Source: Nitrospiraceae bacterium (lineage in GTDB: Bacteria; Nitrospirota; Nitrospiria; Nitrospirales; Nitrospiraceae). Taken from it: DNA of 49,713 bases. Below are positions 42,815-49,713 of the stretch, one piece after another. The position numbers and the translations under genes are program-made. The notes beneath the pieces are model-generated. The model ran no database searches, was not told the DNA's origin, and saw nothing but the letters and a program-made list of their open reading frames with translations. The DNA lies in NCBI GenBank assembly GCA_023248355.1, contig JAHFES010000002.1, positions 1 to 49,713 of the forward strand, in the 5' to 3' direction. The stretch's first letter is position 1; every line of letters starts with the position of its first letter.

Positions 42815-44464
42815 ATGGCTCGGAAACCCTCACCATCTCGTTCTTCCCTTGCGTCTCAGGAGCGGAGCACGTTTCCTGAACTGCGCTTGCCTGTCGATCG
42901 TGCAGCTGCACTGGAGATCTATGACACCACGCTGCGTGATGGCGCGCAGGCGGAAGATGTCAGCTTCTCGGCGGAGGATAAGGTCCGCGTCGCGCAAAAG
43001 CTGGATGAGCTGGGAGTCCATTTTATCGAAGGCGGCTGGCCCGGGGCGAATCCGAAGGACATTGAATTTTTCCGGATGATCAAGACCATTCCGCTGAAGC
43101 ATGCCACCGTCATCGCCTTCGGGTCGACGCGGAAGGCCAGCAACTCCGTTCGAAAAGATCCCAATCTCCAGGCCTTGCTCGGCGCAGAAACCAAGACCAT
43201 CACGATTTTCGGGAAAACGTGGTCGCTGCATGTCACGGATGCCCTCGGCATCTCGCTGGCGAAGAATCTCGAACTGATCGGGGATTCGGTGGCCTATCTG
43301 CACAGCAAAGGACGCCGGGTGTTCTACGATGCTGAGCATTTTTTCGACGGCTTTAAGACGAATCCAGACTACGCGCTCAACACGGTCCGAAAAGCGGTCG
43401 AGGCCGGCGCCGAACGGGTGATTCTCTGTGATACCAACGGCGGGACTATGCCCTGGGAAATCAGGAAGATGTGTGAAATTGTTCAGCGAGAATGTCCCGT
43501 GCCGCTGGGAATCCATGCCCATAACGATTGCGAAATGGCCGTGGCCAACTCCCTCGTCGCGATTGAGACCGGGATTGTGCAGGTTCAAGGGACGATCAAT
43601 GGGATTGGGGAACGGTGCGGGAATGCCAACCTCTGTTCGATTCTCCCGAATCTCGAACTGAAGATGAAGCGGCCGGCGCTCGGTGATCGCTTAAGTCATC
43701 TGAAAGATGTCTCTAGTTTTGTCACTGAAATCGCGAACCTGATGCCGAACAAGCATCAACCCTATGTCGGCGATGCGGCCTTTGCGCACAAAGGCGGGAT
43801 CCACATCCACGCGGTCCTGAAGAACTCGGCGACCTATGAACATGTCGATCCGGCGCGGGTCGGCAATCGACAGCGGGTGTTGGTCTCCGACTACGCAGGT
43901 CGAAGCGGTCTCCTGGATAAGCTGGAGGCCTATGGCATCAAGCTGTCGAAGGACCACGCGAAGGTCCAGGAGCTGGTCGATACCCTGAAAGAACGAGAAA
44001 GTCAGGGGTATCAATTTGAAGGGGCCGAGGGCTCGTTTGAATTGCTGATGCGGAAGGCCATGGGGACTCACAAGCCCGCATTCCAACTGCTGGGGTTCCG
44101 CGTGATTGTGGAAAAGAAACAGGAGGACGGGGCTCCCCTTTCCGAGGCGACCGTGATGGTCAAGGTCGGCGGGGTCGTAGAACATACGGCTGCGGTCGGG
44201 GCGGGACCAGTGAATGCGCTCGACCATGCACTGCGTAAGTCATTGGAAAAGTTCTATCCTCAGCTCAGGGAAGTCAAGCTGCTCGACTACAAGGTGCGTG
44301 TGCTGGCGGCAAATAAAGGGACCGAATCCAAGGTTCGGGTCTTGATCGAATCAGGAGATCATAAAGACAAGTGGGGCACGGTCGGCGTGTCAGAGAATAT
44401 CATCGAAGCGACCTGGCAGGCCCTGGCAGATAGTATTGAATATAAGCTGCTCGCGAAGGAATAG
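42815..44464 (+). CDS. cimA: (R)-citramalate synthase CimA
   Basis: CimA condenses acetyl-CoA with pyruvate to (R)-citramalate, opening a threonine-independent route to 2-oxobutanoate and isoleucine. The 549 residues have the HMGL-like barrel ('LEIYDTTLRDGAQAEDVSFS', 'FIEGGWPGANPKDIEFFRMI', 'CDTNGGTMPWEIRKM', 'GIHAHNDCEMAVANSLVAIE', 'VQGTINGIGERCGNANLCSI') and a C-terminal LeuA-type allosteric domain ('VKVGGVVEHTAAVGAGPVNA'). Length and the 'GGWPGANPKD' motif fit the CimA (2-isopropylmalate-synthase-like, type 2) group rather than LeuA. The start lacks a good ribosome-binding site. It ends the amino-acid operon. Confidence 0.94.
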   Translation: MARKPSPSRSSLASQERSTFPELRLPVDRAAALEIYDTTLRDGAQAEDVSFSAEDKVRVAQKLDELGVHFIEGGWPGANPKDIEFFRMIKTIPLKHATVIAFGSTRKASNSVRKDPNLQALLGAETKTITIFGKTWSLHVTDALGISLAKNLELIGDSVAYLHSKGRRVFYDAEHFFDGFKTNPDYALNTVRKAVEAGAERVILCDTNGGTMPWEIRKMCEIVQRECPVPLGIHAHNDCEMAVANSLVAIETGIVQVQGTINGIGERCGNANLCSILPNLELKMKRPALGDRLSHLKDVSSFVTEIANLMPNKHQPYVGDAAFAHKGGIHIHAVLKNSATYEHVDPARVGNRQRVLVSDYAGRSGLLDKLEAYGIKLSKDHAKVQELVDTLKERESQGYQFEGAEGSFELLMRKAMGTHKPAFQLLGFRVIVEKKQEDGAPLSEATVMVKVGGVVEHTAAVGAGPVNALDHALRKSLEKFYPQLREVKLLDYKVRVLAANKGTESKVRVLIESGDHKDKWGTVGVSENIIEATWQALADSIEYKLLAKE

Positions 44465-44496
44465 CCGCCCATCCCTTCACATAGCCAAGTTTATTC

Positions 44497-44525
44497 TTGA
44501 CAGACTTCATAACCTCACGTAACTT
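44497..44525 (+). promoter_or_regulatory. Candidate sigma70 promoter for ihfA
   Basis: TTGACA, 17 bases, TAACTT, about 80 bases before the ihfA ATG, in the 139-base space after cimA. No terminator is visible after cimA. Confidence 0.55.
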
Positions 44526-44603
44526 AAGCAAAACTACGCCGCGTAGGGACAGAGGTCCAGGAACAGAGAGCGGTGATCTGCAGTGGTCGCGTAGGGAGAT
44601 GGC

Positions 44604-44879
44604 ATGAGGAAGGCTGATATCGCAAACGAAATTTTCAAGCAGGTCGGCATTTCAAAAAATGAGGCAGCAGATATCGTCGAGCTTGTGCTCAATCTTCTGA
44701 AGTCCGTGTTGCAGAAGGGAGAATCGGTCAAGATTGCGGGGTTTGGAAATTTTGTCGTGCGCAGCAAGGGTGCTCGTAAAGGTCGGAATCCTCGGACTGG
44801 AGAAGAAATTGGGATTACCCCCCGTCGAGTCGTCACGTTCCGGCCAAGCCAAGTGTTCAAGAAGTACGTCAATTCGTAA
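44604..44879 (+). CDS. ihfA: Integration host factor alpha-type DNA-binding protein
   Basis: A 91-residue HU/IHF-fold DNA-bending protein: 'MRKADIANEIFKQVGISKNE', 'FGNFVVRSKGARKGRNPRTG', 'EEIGITPRRVVTFRPSQVFK'. The arm with 'GRNPRTGEEI' and Pro at the DNA-intercalating tip is intact. IHF alpha is assigned on wording ('ITPRRVVTFRPSQ') and on the MerR neighbour; a plain HU homodimer cannot be excluded. AGGGAG lies 6 bases before the ATG. It would help to organise DNA and regulatory complexes. Confidence 0.88.
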   Translation: MRKADIANEIFKQVGISKNEAADIVELVLNLLKSVLQKGESVKIAGFGNFVVRSKGARKGRNPRTGEEIGITPRRVVTFRPSQVFKKYVNS

Positions 44880-44922
44880 GACTGCTTTACCCACATCATC
44901 GACCGCACCGTGAGGGCCGGTC

Positions 44923-45273
44923 ATGGGAATTGAACCCAGGCTGGGGAGCAAGGTTTTTTATAAAATCGGGGAAGTCAGTCAACTGACAAAACTGCCCGCC
45001 TACGTGCTCCGTTTCTGGGAATCCGAGTTTAGTTTTCTCAATCCTAAGAAAAGCCGAGGGAATCAGCGGCTCTACATTCAACGAGACATTGAAACGGTAC
45101 TCGAAATCAAGCGCATGCTCTATGAAGAGGGGCATACGCTGGAAGGGGTCAAGCGGTATTGGCTCAGACGAGGACGGGCTGCATCGAAGCCGTTGCGTCC
45201 GAAAGAAATGGCGAAGAAGCTTCGGGGTGACTTGCAAGCCATTTTGAAAATTATCGAATCGCATTCATATTAA
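44923..45273 (+). CDS. MerR family transcriptional regulator
   Basis: A 116-residue regulator with the MerR winged-helix DNA-binding domain: 'FYKIGEVSQLTKLPAYVLRF', 'WESEFSFLNPKKSRGNQRLY', 'RDIETVLEIKRMLYEEGHTL'. There is only a short helical tail and no Cys cluster, so metal sensing is unlikely; the small type next to ihfA is common in Deltaproteobacteria and Nitrospira and its target is not established. GAGGG lies 6 bases upstream of the ATG; it is probably co-transcribed with ihfA, 43 bases away. Confidence 0.85.
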   Translation: MGIEPRLGSKVFYKIGEVSQLTKLPAYVLRFWESEFSFLNPKKSRGNQRLYIQRDIETVLEIKRMLYEEGHTLEGVKRYWLRRGRAASKPLRPKEMAKKLRGDLQAILKIIESHSY

Positions 45274-45350
45274 AGAGAGCACTCCTTACCCATTGCCTTT
45301 CCATGACCTGCCAAGTGACAATGGACATACCTCGGGAATTAAGAACATGT

Positions 45351-45427
45351 CGGGGCGTAGCGCAGACCGGTAGCGTACTCGCTTGGGGTGCGAGTGGTCG
45401 TGGGTTCAAATCCCGCCGCCCCGACCA
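45351..45427 (+). tRNA. tRNA-Pro (anticodon GGG)
   Basis: A 77-base tRNA with acceptor CGGGGCG / CGCCCCG, discriminator A and encoded CCA. The anticodon stem CTCGC / GCGAG encloses loop TTGGGGT, so positions 34-36 are GGG, reading CCC (and CCU) proline codons. The D arm GCGCAGACCGGTAGCG and T loop TTCAAAT are normal. It is followed by a GCTGA-rich palindrome and an intrinsic terminator. Confidence 0.95.
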
Positions 45428-45447
45428 ATCAAACAGTGCTGAGATTT

Positions 45448-45503
45448 GAGTGCTGAGCGCTGAGAAGCCAATGACGCACAGCTCTCGGTTTTCAGCACTC
45501 AGT
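45448..45503. repeat. GCTGA-rich imperfect palindrome, copy 2
   Basis: GAGTGCTGA (45448-45456) pairs perfectly with TCAGCACTC (45492-45500), and CTGAGCGCTGAGAAGCC pairs with most of GGTTTTCAGCACTCAG. It uses the same units as the element at 6314-6402. It lies between tRNA-Pro and the terminator before surE. Confidence 0.6.
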
Positions 45504-45520
45504 TCACGGTCCTTGAAGAG

Positions 45521-45545
45521 AAAGCTGCCTTGCGCAGCTTTTTTT
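45521..45545 (+). terminator. Intrinsic terminator after tRNA-Pro
   Basis: Stem AAAGCTGC / GCAGCTTT with loop CTTGC and a run of seven T (TTTTTTT, 45539-45545). It ends the tRNA transcript but lies only 14 bases before the surE ATG at 45560. Confidence 0.88.
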
Positions 45546-45559
45546 GTGACAAGCGCGTG

Positions 45560-46369
45560 ATGCGTATTCTGGTGACTAATGATGACGGGGTTCAGTCGCC
45601 AGGGCTCGCGGCCCTTGCTCACGCGCTGTCTGCCATTGGCGAAGTGTGGATCGTCGCTCCGGATCGCGAGCGGACAGCCGTGGCTCATGCGGTGACCCTC
45701 CACAAACCTTTGCGGCTTCATCGTCTTGCGCCGCGCACGTTTTCAGTGAACGGGACTCCAGTCGATTGCGTGAACCTGGCGCTGCTCAAGGTCATGCCCA
45801 AACCTCCCGCCATCGTGGTGTCCGGAATCAACAAGGGCGTCAATCTTGGTGATGACGTGCTGTACTCGGGGACGGTGTCGGCGGCGATGGAGGGAACGAT
45901 TCTCGGGGTGCCGTCGGTGGCGGTGTCGCAGGAAGGACAGGAGTCCTTTCGCTTTGCCGTCGGAGCGACCTATGCCGCACGGGTCGTCCGGCTCGTCCTC
46001 GATCAGGGCCTACCCGAAGAAACGCTCTTGAACGTCAACATTCCGGATCGGCCGCAGCGCGCGATCAAAGGTGTGCGAATTACGTGCCTCAGTCGTCGGC
46101 GTTTTCACAACCCGATTATCGAGAAGCTCGACCCCCATGGCCGCAAGTATTACTGGATTGCCGGGAAGCGAGTGTCATGGAGTCGCAGCAAGGACGCAGA
46201 CCATGAAGCGATTGAAGCCGGGCTGGTGTCCATTACGCCGATTCATCTCGATACCACGAACCATGCCGTGCTGGATCAGTTTCGTGCGTGGGAACCCATG
46301 ATCCAGCGTGACGCGGTTGGTGTGAAATGTCGGGCCAAGCGTCAGGCCGGCAGAGGAGCTGATTCGTGA
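45560..46369 (+). CDS. surE: 5'/3'-nucleotidase SurE
   Basis: A metal-dependent survival-protein phosphatase acting on nucleoside monophosphates in the cytoplasm. The 269-residue protein starts with the signature 'MRILVTNDDGVQSPGLAALA' (metal ligands Asp8, Asp9) and has 'APDRERTAVAHAVTLHKPLR', 'VSGINKGVNLGDDVLYSGTV' and 'SAAMEGTILGVPSVAVSQE'. ATG 45560 directly precedes the motif; upstream ORF sequence is the terminator. There is no clear ribosome-binding site. Its stop overlaps the dedA GTG start. Confidence 0.93.
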   Translation: MRILVTNDDGVQSPGLAALAHALSAIGEVWIVAPDRERTAVAHAVTLHKPLRLHRLAPRTFSVNGTPVDCVNLALLKVMPKPPAIVVSGINKGVNLGDDVLYSGTVSAAMEGTILGVPSVAVSQEGQESFRFAVGATYAARVVRLVLDQGLPEETLLNVNIPDRPQRAIKGVRITCLSRRRFHNPIIEKLDPHGRKYYWIAGKRVSWSRSKDADHEAIEAGLVSITPIHLDTTNHAVLDQFRAWEPMIQRDAVGVKCRAKRQAGRGADS

Positions 46370-47004
46370 TCAGTGGGCTCATTGAAGCAATCATCGGCGA
46401 ACTCAGCCGATTCGTCATCGCCTGCATTTCGAAGTTCGGCTATGCCGGCATCCTCTTGACCATGGCCATCGAGAGCGCCTGCATTCCGCTCCCGAGCGAA
46501 ATCATCATGCCCTTCTCCGGCTACTTGGTGACGACGGGACAATTCACCATGCTCGGAGTGACCTTGGCCGGCGCCGTGGGCAATGTGGTTGGTTCCATTG
46601 CGGCCTATTACATGGGGATTTGGGGCGGTCGTCCCTTTGTGGAGCGCTATGGGCGGTATGTCTTGGTCTCCCATCGAGATCTCGACCTCGCCGATCGCTG
46701 GTTTCAGAAGTATGGCGAAGCCGCGGTGTTCTTCAGCCGTATGCTGCCGGTGGTGCGGACGTTCATCTCCTTGCCGGCGGGGATTGCGCGGATGAATTTC
46801 CCGCGCTTCGTGCTCTTTACGTTTCTCGGCGCGTTGCCCTGGTGCTATCTTCTCGCCTATGTTGGGGTGAAGATGGGCGAGCGCTGGGAAGATCTGCGGG
46901 AATATTTCCATGGGTTTGATATTGTGATTGGCCTGGCGCTCGCGGTGATCATGGCATTCTTTGTCTGGTCTCATTGGCCGAAGCGTCGCTCCACGCTCCA
47001 ATAG
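46366..47004 (+). CDS. DedA family membrane protein
   Basis: A 212-residue polytopic inner-membrane protein of the DedA/SNARE-associated family, members of which act in lipid flipping and envelope homeostasis. Visible: 'GYAGILLTMAIESACIPLPS', 'EIIMPFSGYLVTTGQFTMLG', a 'GSIAAYYMGIWGGRPFVERY' segment, the conserved Arg motif 'FFSRMLPVVRTFISLPAGIA' and C-terminal helices 'FVLFTFLGALPWCYLLAYVG' and 'IVIGLALAVIMAFFVW'. GTG start with AGGAG 8 bases upstream, overlapping the surE stop. It lies 10 bases before cysS. Confidence 0.9.
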   Translation: MISGLIEAIIGELSRFVIACISKFGYAGILLTMAIESACIPLPSEIIMPFSGYLVTTGQFTMLGVTLAGAVGNVVGSIAAYYMGIWGGRPFVERYGRYVLVSHRDLDLADRWFQKYGEAAVFFSRMLPVVRTFISLPAGIARMNFPRFVLFTFLGALPWCYLLAYVGVKMGERWEDLREYFHGFDIVIGLALAVIMAFFVWSHWPKRRSTLQ

Positions 47005-47014
47005 GGTCGTCCTC

Positions 47015-48490
47015 ATGCTCAAGATTTACAATACGCTGAGTGGAAAGAAGGAACCGTTTGAACCGCTCGTGCCCAAGACTGTACGCATGTATGTGTGCGG
47101 CGTGACGGTCTATGACTATTGCCATATAGGGCATGCGCGGAGCGCACTCGTCTTCGACATGATCCGGCGGTATCTCGAATATTCCGGTTATCGCGTCGAG
47201 TTCGCCAAGAACTTCACCGACGTCGATGACAAAATCATCAAGCGGGCGAATGAACAAGGCGTGAGCTGCGACCAGATCACCGTGAAATACATTCAGGCCT
47301 ATCACGAGGACATGGGACGATTGGGCGTGCGGCCAGCGTCGATCGAACCCAAAGCGACAGAGCACATGGCCGACATCGTTCGCTTGACCGAAACCTTGAT
47401 CAGCAAAGGGCTGGCCTACCACGTGAATGGAGATGTGTATTTTGAGGTGGCCAAGTATTCCGACTACGGTCGGCTGTCCAAGCGGCGCTTGGACGATCTG
47501 CAGGCGGGGGCACGGGTCGAGGTGGACGAGCGGAAACGTCACCCGATGGATTTTGCGCTGTGGAAAAGCAGCAAGCCTGGCGAGCCGGCGTGGGACAGCC
47601 CTTGGGGTCCTGGTCGACCGGGGTGGCACATTGAGTGTTCGGCGATGTCGATCCGCCATCTCGGAGAGACCTTCGATATCCATGGCGGAGGGATGGACCT
47701 GATTTTCCCGCACCATGAAAACGAGATCGCCCAATCCTGCGGTGCAACGGGGAAGGAATTTGCGCGCTACTGGATACACAACGGATTCGTGCAGATCAAC
47801 CAGGAGAAGATGTCCAAGTCCCTGGGGAATTTCTTTACGATTCGGGAGATCTTCGAGAAGTCTGAATGGTCGGAAGCGGAAACCGGAGAAATGTTGCGGT
47901 ACTTCTTGCTGGCGACGCAGTACCGAGGCCCATTGGATTTTTCCGATCAAAGCTTGAAGGAAGCCAAGAATGCGGTGAACGGGTTCTACGATCTCTTCGC
48001 ACGCCTGGCCGAGTCTGATGGGAACGCATCGGGAGATGAAGGACTGAGTCAGGCGATTGAGCGTTGTAGGGTTTCGTTCCGAGGCGCAATGGACGATGAT
48101 TTCAACACGCCGGTAGCCATTGCAGCGTTGCAGGGATTGCGAAGCGACGTGAATAAACTACTCGATTGCGGCCTTTCAACGGAGGCACGCAAGGTGGCGA
48201 GGGGAGAATTTCGTTCGCTTGGCAACTGCCTGGGGTTGTTTCAATTGGACAAGTGGCAGTTTGGCCCATTTGTTGTCCCGATCGGTCCGGCCACAGAAAC
48301 CGACACAGCTATGCCCATAACGGTGAAATCTGTGTTGGCTGATGCCGACATTGAGAGAATGTTGCAAGAACGAAATGAAGCACGCTCTCGGAAAGATTTT
48401 AAGCGAGCAGACGAAATTCGGAAGTCACTCGCTTCGCACGGGATCATCATCGAGGACAAGCCCGATGGCACCAGCCGATGGAAGCGATAA
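47015..48490 (+). CDS. cysS: Cysteinyl-tRNA synthetase
   Basis: CysS charges tRNA-Cys. The 491 residues from ATG 47015 contain the class I motifs 'YVCGVTVYDYCHIGHARS' (zinc ligand Cys28; HIGH at 37-40) and 'KMSKSLGN' (about 266), the other zinc region 'GWHIECSAMSIRHLGETFDI' and 'GGGMDLIFPHHENEIAQSCG', and the C-terminal DALR/anticodon domain ('RCRVSFRGAMDDDFNTPVAI'). The ORF-track extension overlaps dedA. The end overlaps the rlmB start by 26 bases, so the two are coupled. Confidence 0.96.
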   Translation: MLKIYNTLSGKKEPFEPLVPKTVRMYVCGVTVYDYCHIGHARSALVFDMIRRYLEYSGYRVEFAKNFTDVDDKIIKRANEQGVSCDQITVKYIQAYHEDMGRLGVRPASIEPKATEHMADIVRLTETLISKGLAYHVNGDVYFEVAKYSDYGRLSKRRLDDLQAGARVEVDERKRHPMDFALWKSSKPGEPAWDSPWGPGRPGWHIECSAMSIRHLGETFDIHGGGMDLIFPHHENEIAQSCGATGKEFARYWIHNGFVQINQEKMSKSLGNFFTIREIFEKSEWSEAETGEMLRYFLLATQYRGPLDFSDQSLKEAKNAVNGFYDLFARLAESDGNASGDEGLSQAIERCRVSFRGAMDDDFNTPVAIAALQGLRSDVNKLLDCGLSTEARKVARGEFRSLGNCLGLFQLDKWQFGPFVVPIGPATETDTAMPITVKSVLADADIERMLQERNEARSRKDFKRADEIRKSLASHGIIIEDKPDGTSRWKR

Positions 48491-49256
48491 TACGCAGGAG
48501 ATCCTTTATGGACTCCATGCGGTGCGGGAAGCGCTGAAGGCCGGGACTAGGCCGTTGCAGCGGATCATTGTGATCAGGACCGATAAACAGTTCTCGGACC
48601 TGGTGCACTTGGCACGCTCGCTTCATGTGCCGATTCATGTTCAGCCGCTCGCGTCGCTCGACCGATTGGCTCCTGGCGGCAGACACCAGGGTATTGTGGC
48701 TTTTGCCGCAGCGAAAGCCTACCAGACTGAAGAGTCCATTCTTGCGCGAGCTGCACAGCTGAACGAACCGCCGCTGCTGGTCATTCTTGATGGAGTGGAA
48801 GATCCGCACAACCTTGGCGCGGTGCTGCGAACGGCGGAAGGCGCGGGGGTGCATGGGGTGTTTATCCCGGAACGGCGGGCGGCCGGACTCACCTCAGTCG
48901 TCGCGAAAGTTTCCGCGGGAGCGATCGATCATATCCCAGTGGCGCGAGTGACGAATACGACCCGACTCCTTGACACACTCAAGGAGGCAGGGGTCTGGAT
49001 CTATGGGCTGGAACCGACGGCGACGAAGCTGTTCACCGAGGTGGATCTACGCGGTCCTGTTGGGCTGGTCTTTGGAGGAGAGGGAACGGGGATTCGCTCG
49101 GGGGTGCTCCAGCATTGCGATGAACGGATTCGCATTCCCATGAAGGGCCACGTTCAGTCGCTGAATGTCTCTGCCTCTGCCGCGGTGACGTTGTTCGAGG
49201 CAGTCCGTCAGCGGGGTCTTTCTGGTCAGCAGAAGGTCCGCCCTAGCGGATCTTGA
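48465..49256 (+). CDS. rlmB: 23S rRNA (guanosine-2'-O-)-methyltransferase RlmB (SpoU/TrmH type)
   Basis: A SPOUT methyltransferase that 2'-O-methylates G2251 in 23S rRNA in the E. coli enzyme. The 263 residues have an N-terminal substrate-binding domain ('ILYGLHAVREALKAGTRPLQ') and the trefoil-knot domain with motif 1 'VEDPHNLGAVLRTAEGAGVH', motif 2 'LVFGGEGTGIRSGVLQHCDE' and motif 3 'IPMKGHVQSLNVSASAAVTL'. ATG 48465 is preferred, with GAGG about 10 bases upstream; the longer frame overlaps cysS. A related TrmH-family tRNA specificity is possible. It converges with the LuxR-type gene, sharing 14 bases. Confidence 0.92.
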   Translation: MAPADGSDNTQEILYGLHAVREALKAGTRPLQRIIVIRTDKQFSDLVHLARSLHVPIHVQPLASLDRLAPGGRHQGIVAFAAAKAYQTEESILARAAQLNEPPLLVILDGVEDPHNLGAVLRTAEGAGVHGVFIPERRAAGLTSVVAKVSAGAIDHIPVARVTNTTRLLDTLKEAGVWIYGLEPTATKLFTEVDLRGPVGLVFGGEGTGIRSGVLQHCDERIRIPMKGHVQSLNVSASAAVTLFEAVRQRGLSGQQKVRPSGS

Positions 49257-49521
49257 GCATGCCGCCCTGGATGGCTGTCTTCAGCAGTTGAGCGGTATTC
49301 GACACGCGCATCTTCTTCATCATGTTGGCGCGGTGGGCTTCGACGGTCTTCACGCTGATCTTGAGTCGTGTGCCGATTTCCTTGTTTTTAAAGCCGGCCC
49401 AAATCAATTCAAGAATCTCCTGCTCGCGCGAGGTTAATGATTCTGGCCGCTTCGTGCGTGGAGGGGGCTCAAGATCTGCGAGAGACTTCCGAACTCGTGG
49501 CTTCGTAACGGCTTTGGCCAT
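49243..49521 (-). CDS. Small LuxR/GerE-type DNA-binding regulator
   Basis: A 92-residue protein that is little more than a LuxR-type HTH: 'SLTSREQEILELIWAGFKNK', 'EIGTRLKISVKTVEAHRANM', 'MKKMRVSNTAQLLKTAIQGG' (about 28-88), preceded by a basic 27-residue tail. There is no receiver or sensor domain, so it is a stand-alone effector, perhaps controlled by its level or by partner proteins. AGGAG lies about 11 bases before the ATG. It has a strong promoter and its stop overlaps rlmB. Confidence 0.88.
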   Translation of the reverse strand: MAKAVTKPRVRKSLADLEPPPRTKRPESLTSREQEILELIWAGFKNKEIGTRLKISVKTVEAHRANMMKKMRVSNTAQLLKTAIQGGMLKIR

Positions 49522-49606
49522 GATGATCAGTTCTCCTTTGATAAACGGTTGATTCAGGTATACTGGGGCTCAATCGTGCTCGAGCCCACCCTGCAAAAAT
49601 CGGCGA

Positions 49607-49636
49607 ATTATAGGGATAATCGCTAGAGAATGTAAA
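49607..49636 (-). promoter_or_regulatory. Sigma70-type promoter of the LuxR-type gene
   Basis: Minus-strand TTTACA, 18-base spacer and a perfect TATAAT. Transcription would start near 49600, leaving about 80 bases of leader with a short hairpin (GGGCTC / GAGCCC, 49566-49587). The last 75 bases of the window show nothing else. Confidence 0.7.
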
Positions 49637-49713
49637 TGGAAGCATTTCGGCCCTAGTAGGGTTACTGAGTAAGGCAAATAAACTATTTGGGGGCCAGGTT
49701 GAAGAGATGAAGG

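Noticed and set aside
41793-42911. Minus-strand ORF (372 aa) opposite lysC
   Set aside because: Rich in His, Arg and Asp as expected from a shadow frame; lysC on the plus strand is unambiguous.

Overview
The window reads as a chromosomal segment of a moderately GC-rich Gram-negative bacterium, most likely a Nitrospira-type member of Nitrospirota. This is inferred from gene content: a citramalate route to isoleucine, a Geobacter/Nitrospira-like hom-thrC-apgM-lysC-cimA cluster, a YfhL-type dicluster ferredoxin, a secreted cupredoxin and many secreted proteins without recognisable homologues. No taxonomic search was possible. There is no rRNA, CRISPR array, prophage or insertion sequence in view; the genes are dense and sit mostly in short operons.

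Region 1 (1-12.9 kb) is the accessory part. Three minus-strand genes (a possible alpha/beta-hydrolase relative and two exported FlgT/LPP20-like proteins) lie divergent from a plus-strand run made of an exported alkaline-phosphatase-fold protein that appears to have lost its catalytic residues, a small exported protein, and then five HEAT-repeat proteins. The HEAT run is interrupted by an exported beta-propeller gene on the opposite strand. The five HEAT paralogues, the last with an extra N-terminal beta-rich domain, are the most unusual gene set in the window and may form a scaffold system. A UDP-glucose dehydrogenase gene converges on the cluster.

Region 2 (13-18.8 kb) holds single genes or small groups: a membrane-fused spermidine-synthase-like protein, an exported cupredoxin, a small exported protein, a ferredoxin, a DUF192 protein, a Rieske protein, a possible chagasin-like protein and a D-amino acid aminotransferase.

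Region 3 (18.8-28.8 kb) is the classic translation/RNA operon rimP-nusA-infB-DUF503-rbfA-truB-rpsO-pnp followed by an M16 peptidase. A canonical intrinsic terminator sits immediately before rimP, and a long AT-rich hairpin lies between rpsO and pnp; both suggest regulation by attenuation or RNA processing.

Region 4 (28.9-36.4 kb) has two co-directional exported proteins of unknown function, a shared convergent terminator, and the overlapping minus-strand genes pdxJ, nnr, tsaE, lapA and mutS.

Region 5 (36.6-44.5 kb) is an amino-acid operon: aminotransferase (alaC-like), hom, thrC, an ApgM-family protein likely acting as homoserine kinase, lysC and cimA. Together these run from aspartate to threonine and from pyruvate to 2-oxobutanoate, that is towards isoleucine.

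Region 6 (44.6-49.7 kb) has ihfA, a MerR regulator, tRNA-Pro(GGG), surE, dedA, cysS, rlmB and, converging from the right, a small LuxR-type regulator with a clear sigma70 promoter. Two families of dispersed imperfect palindromes (a GCTGA-rich one and an AT-rich one) each occur twice in intergenic spaces.
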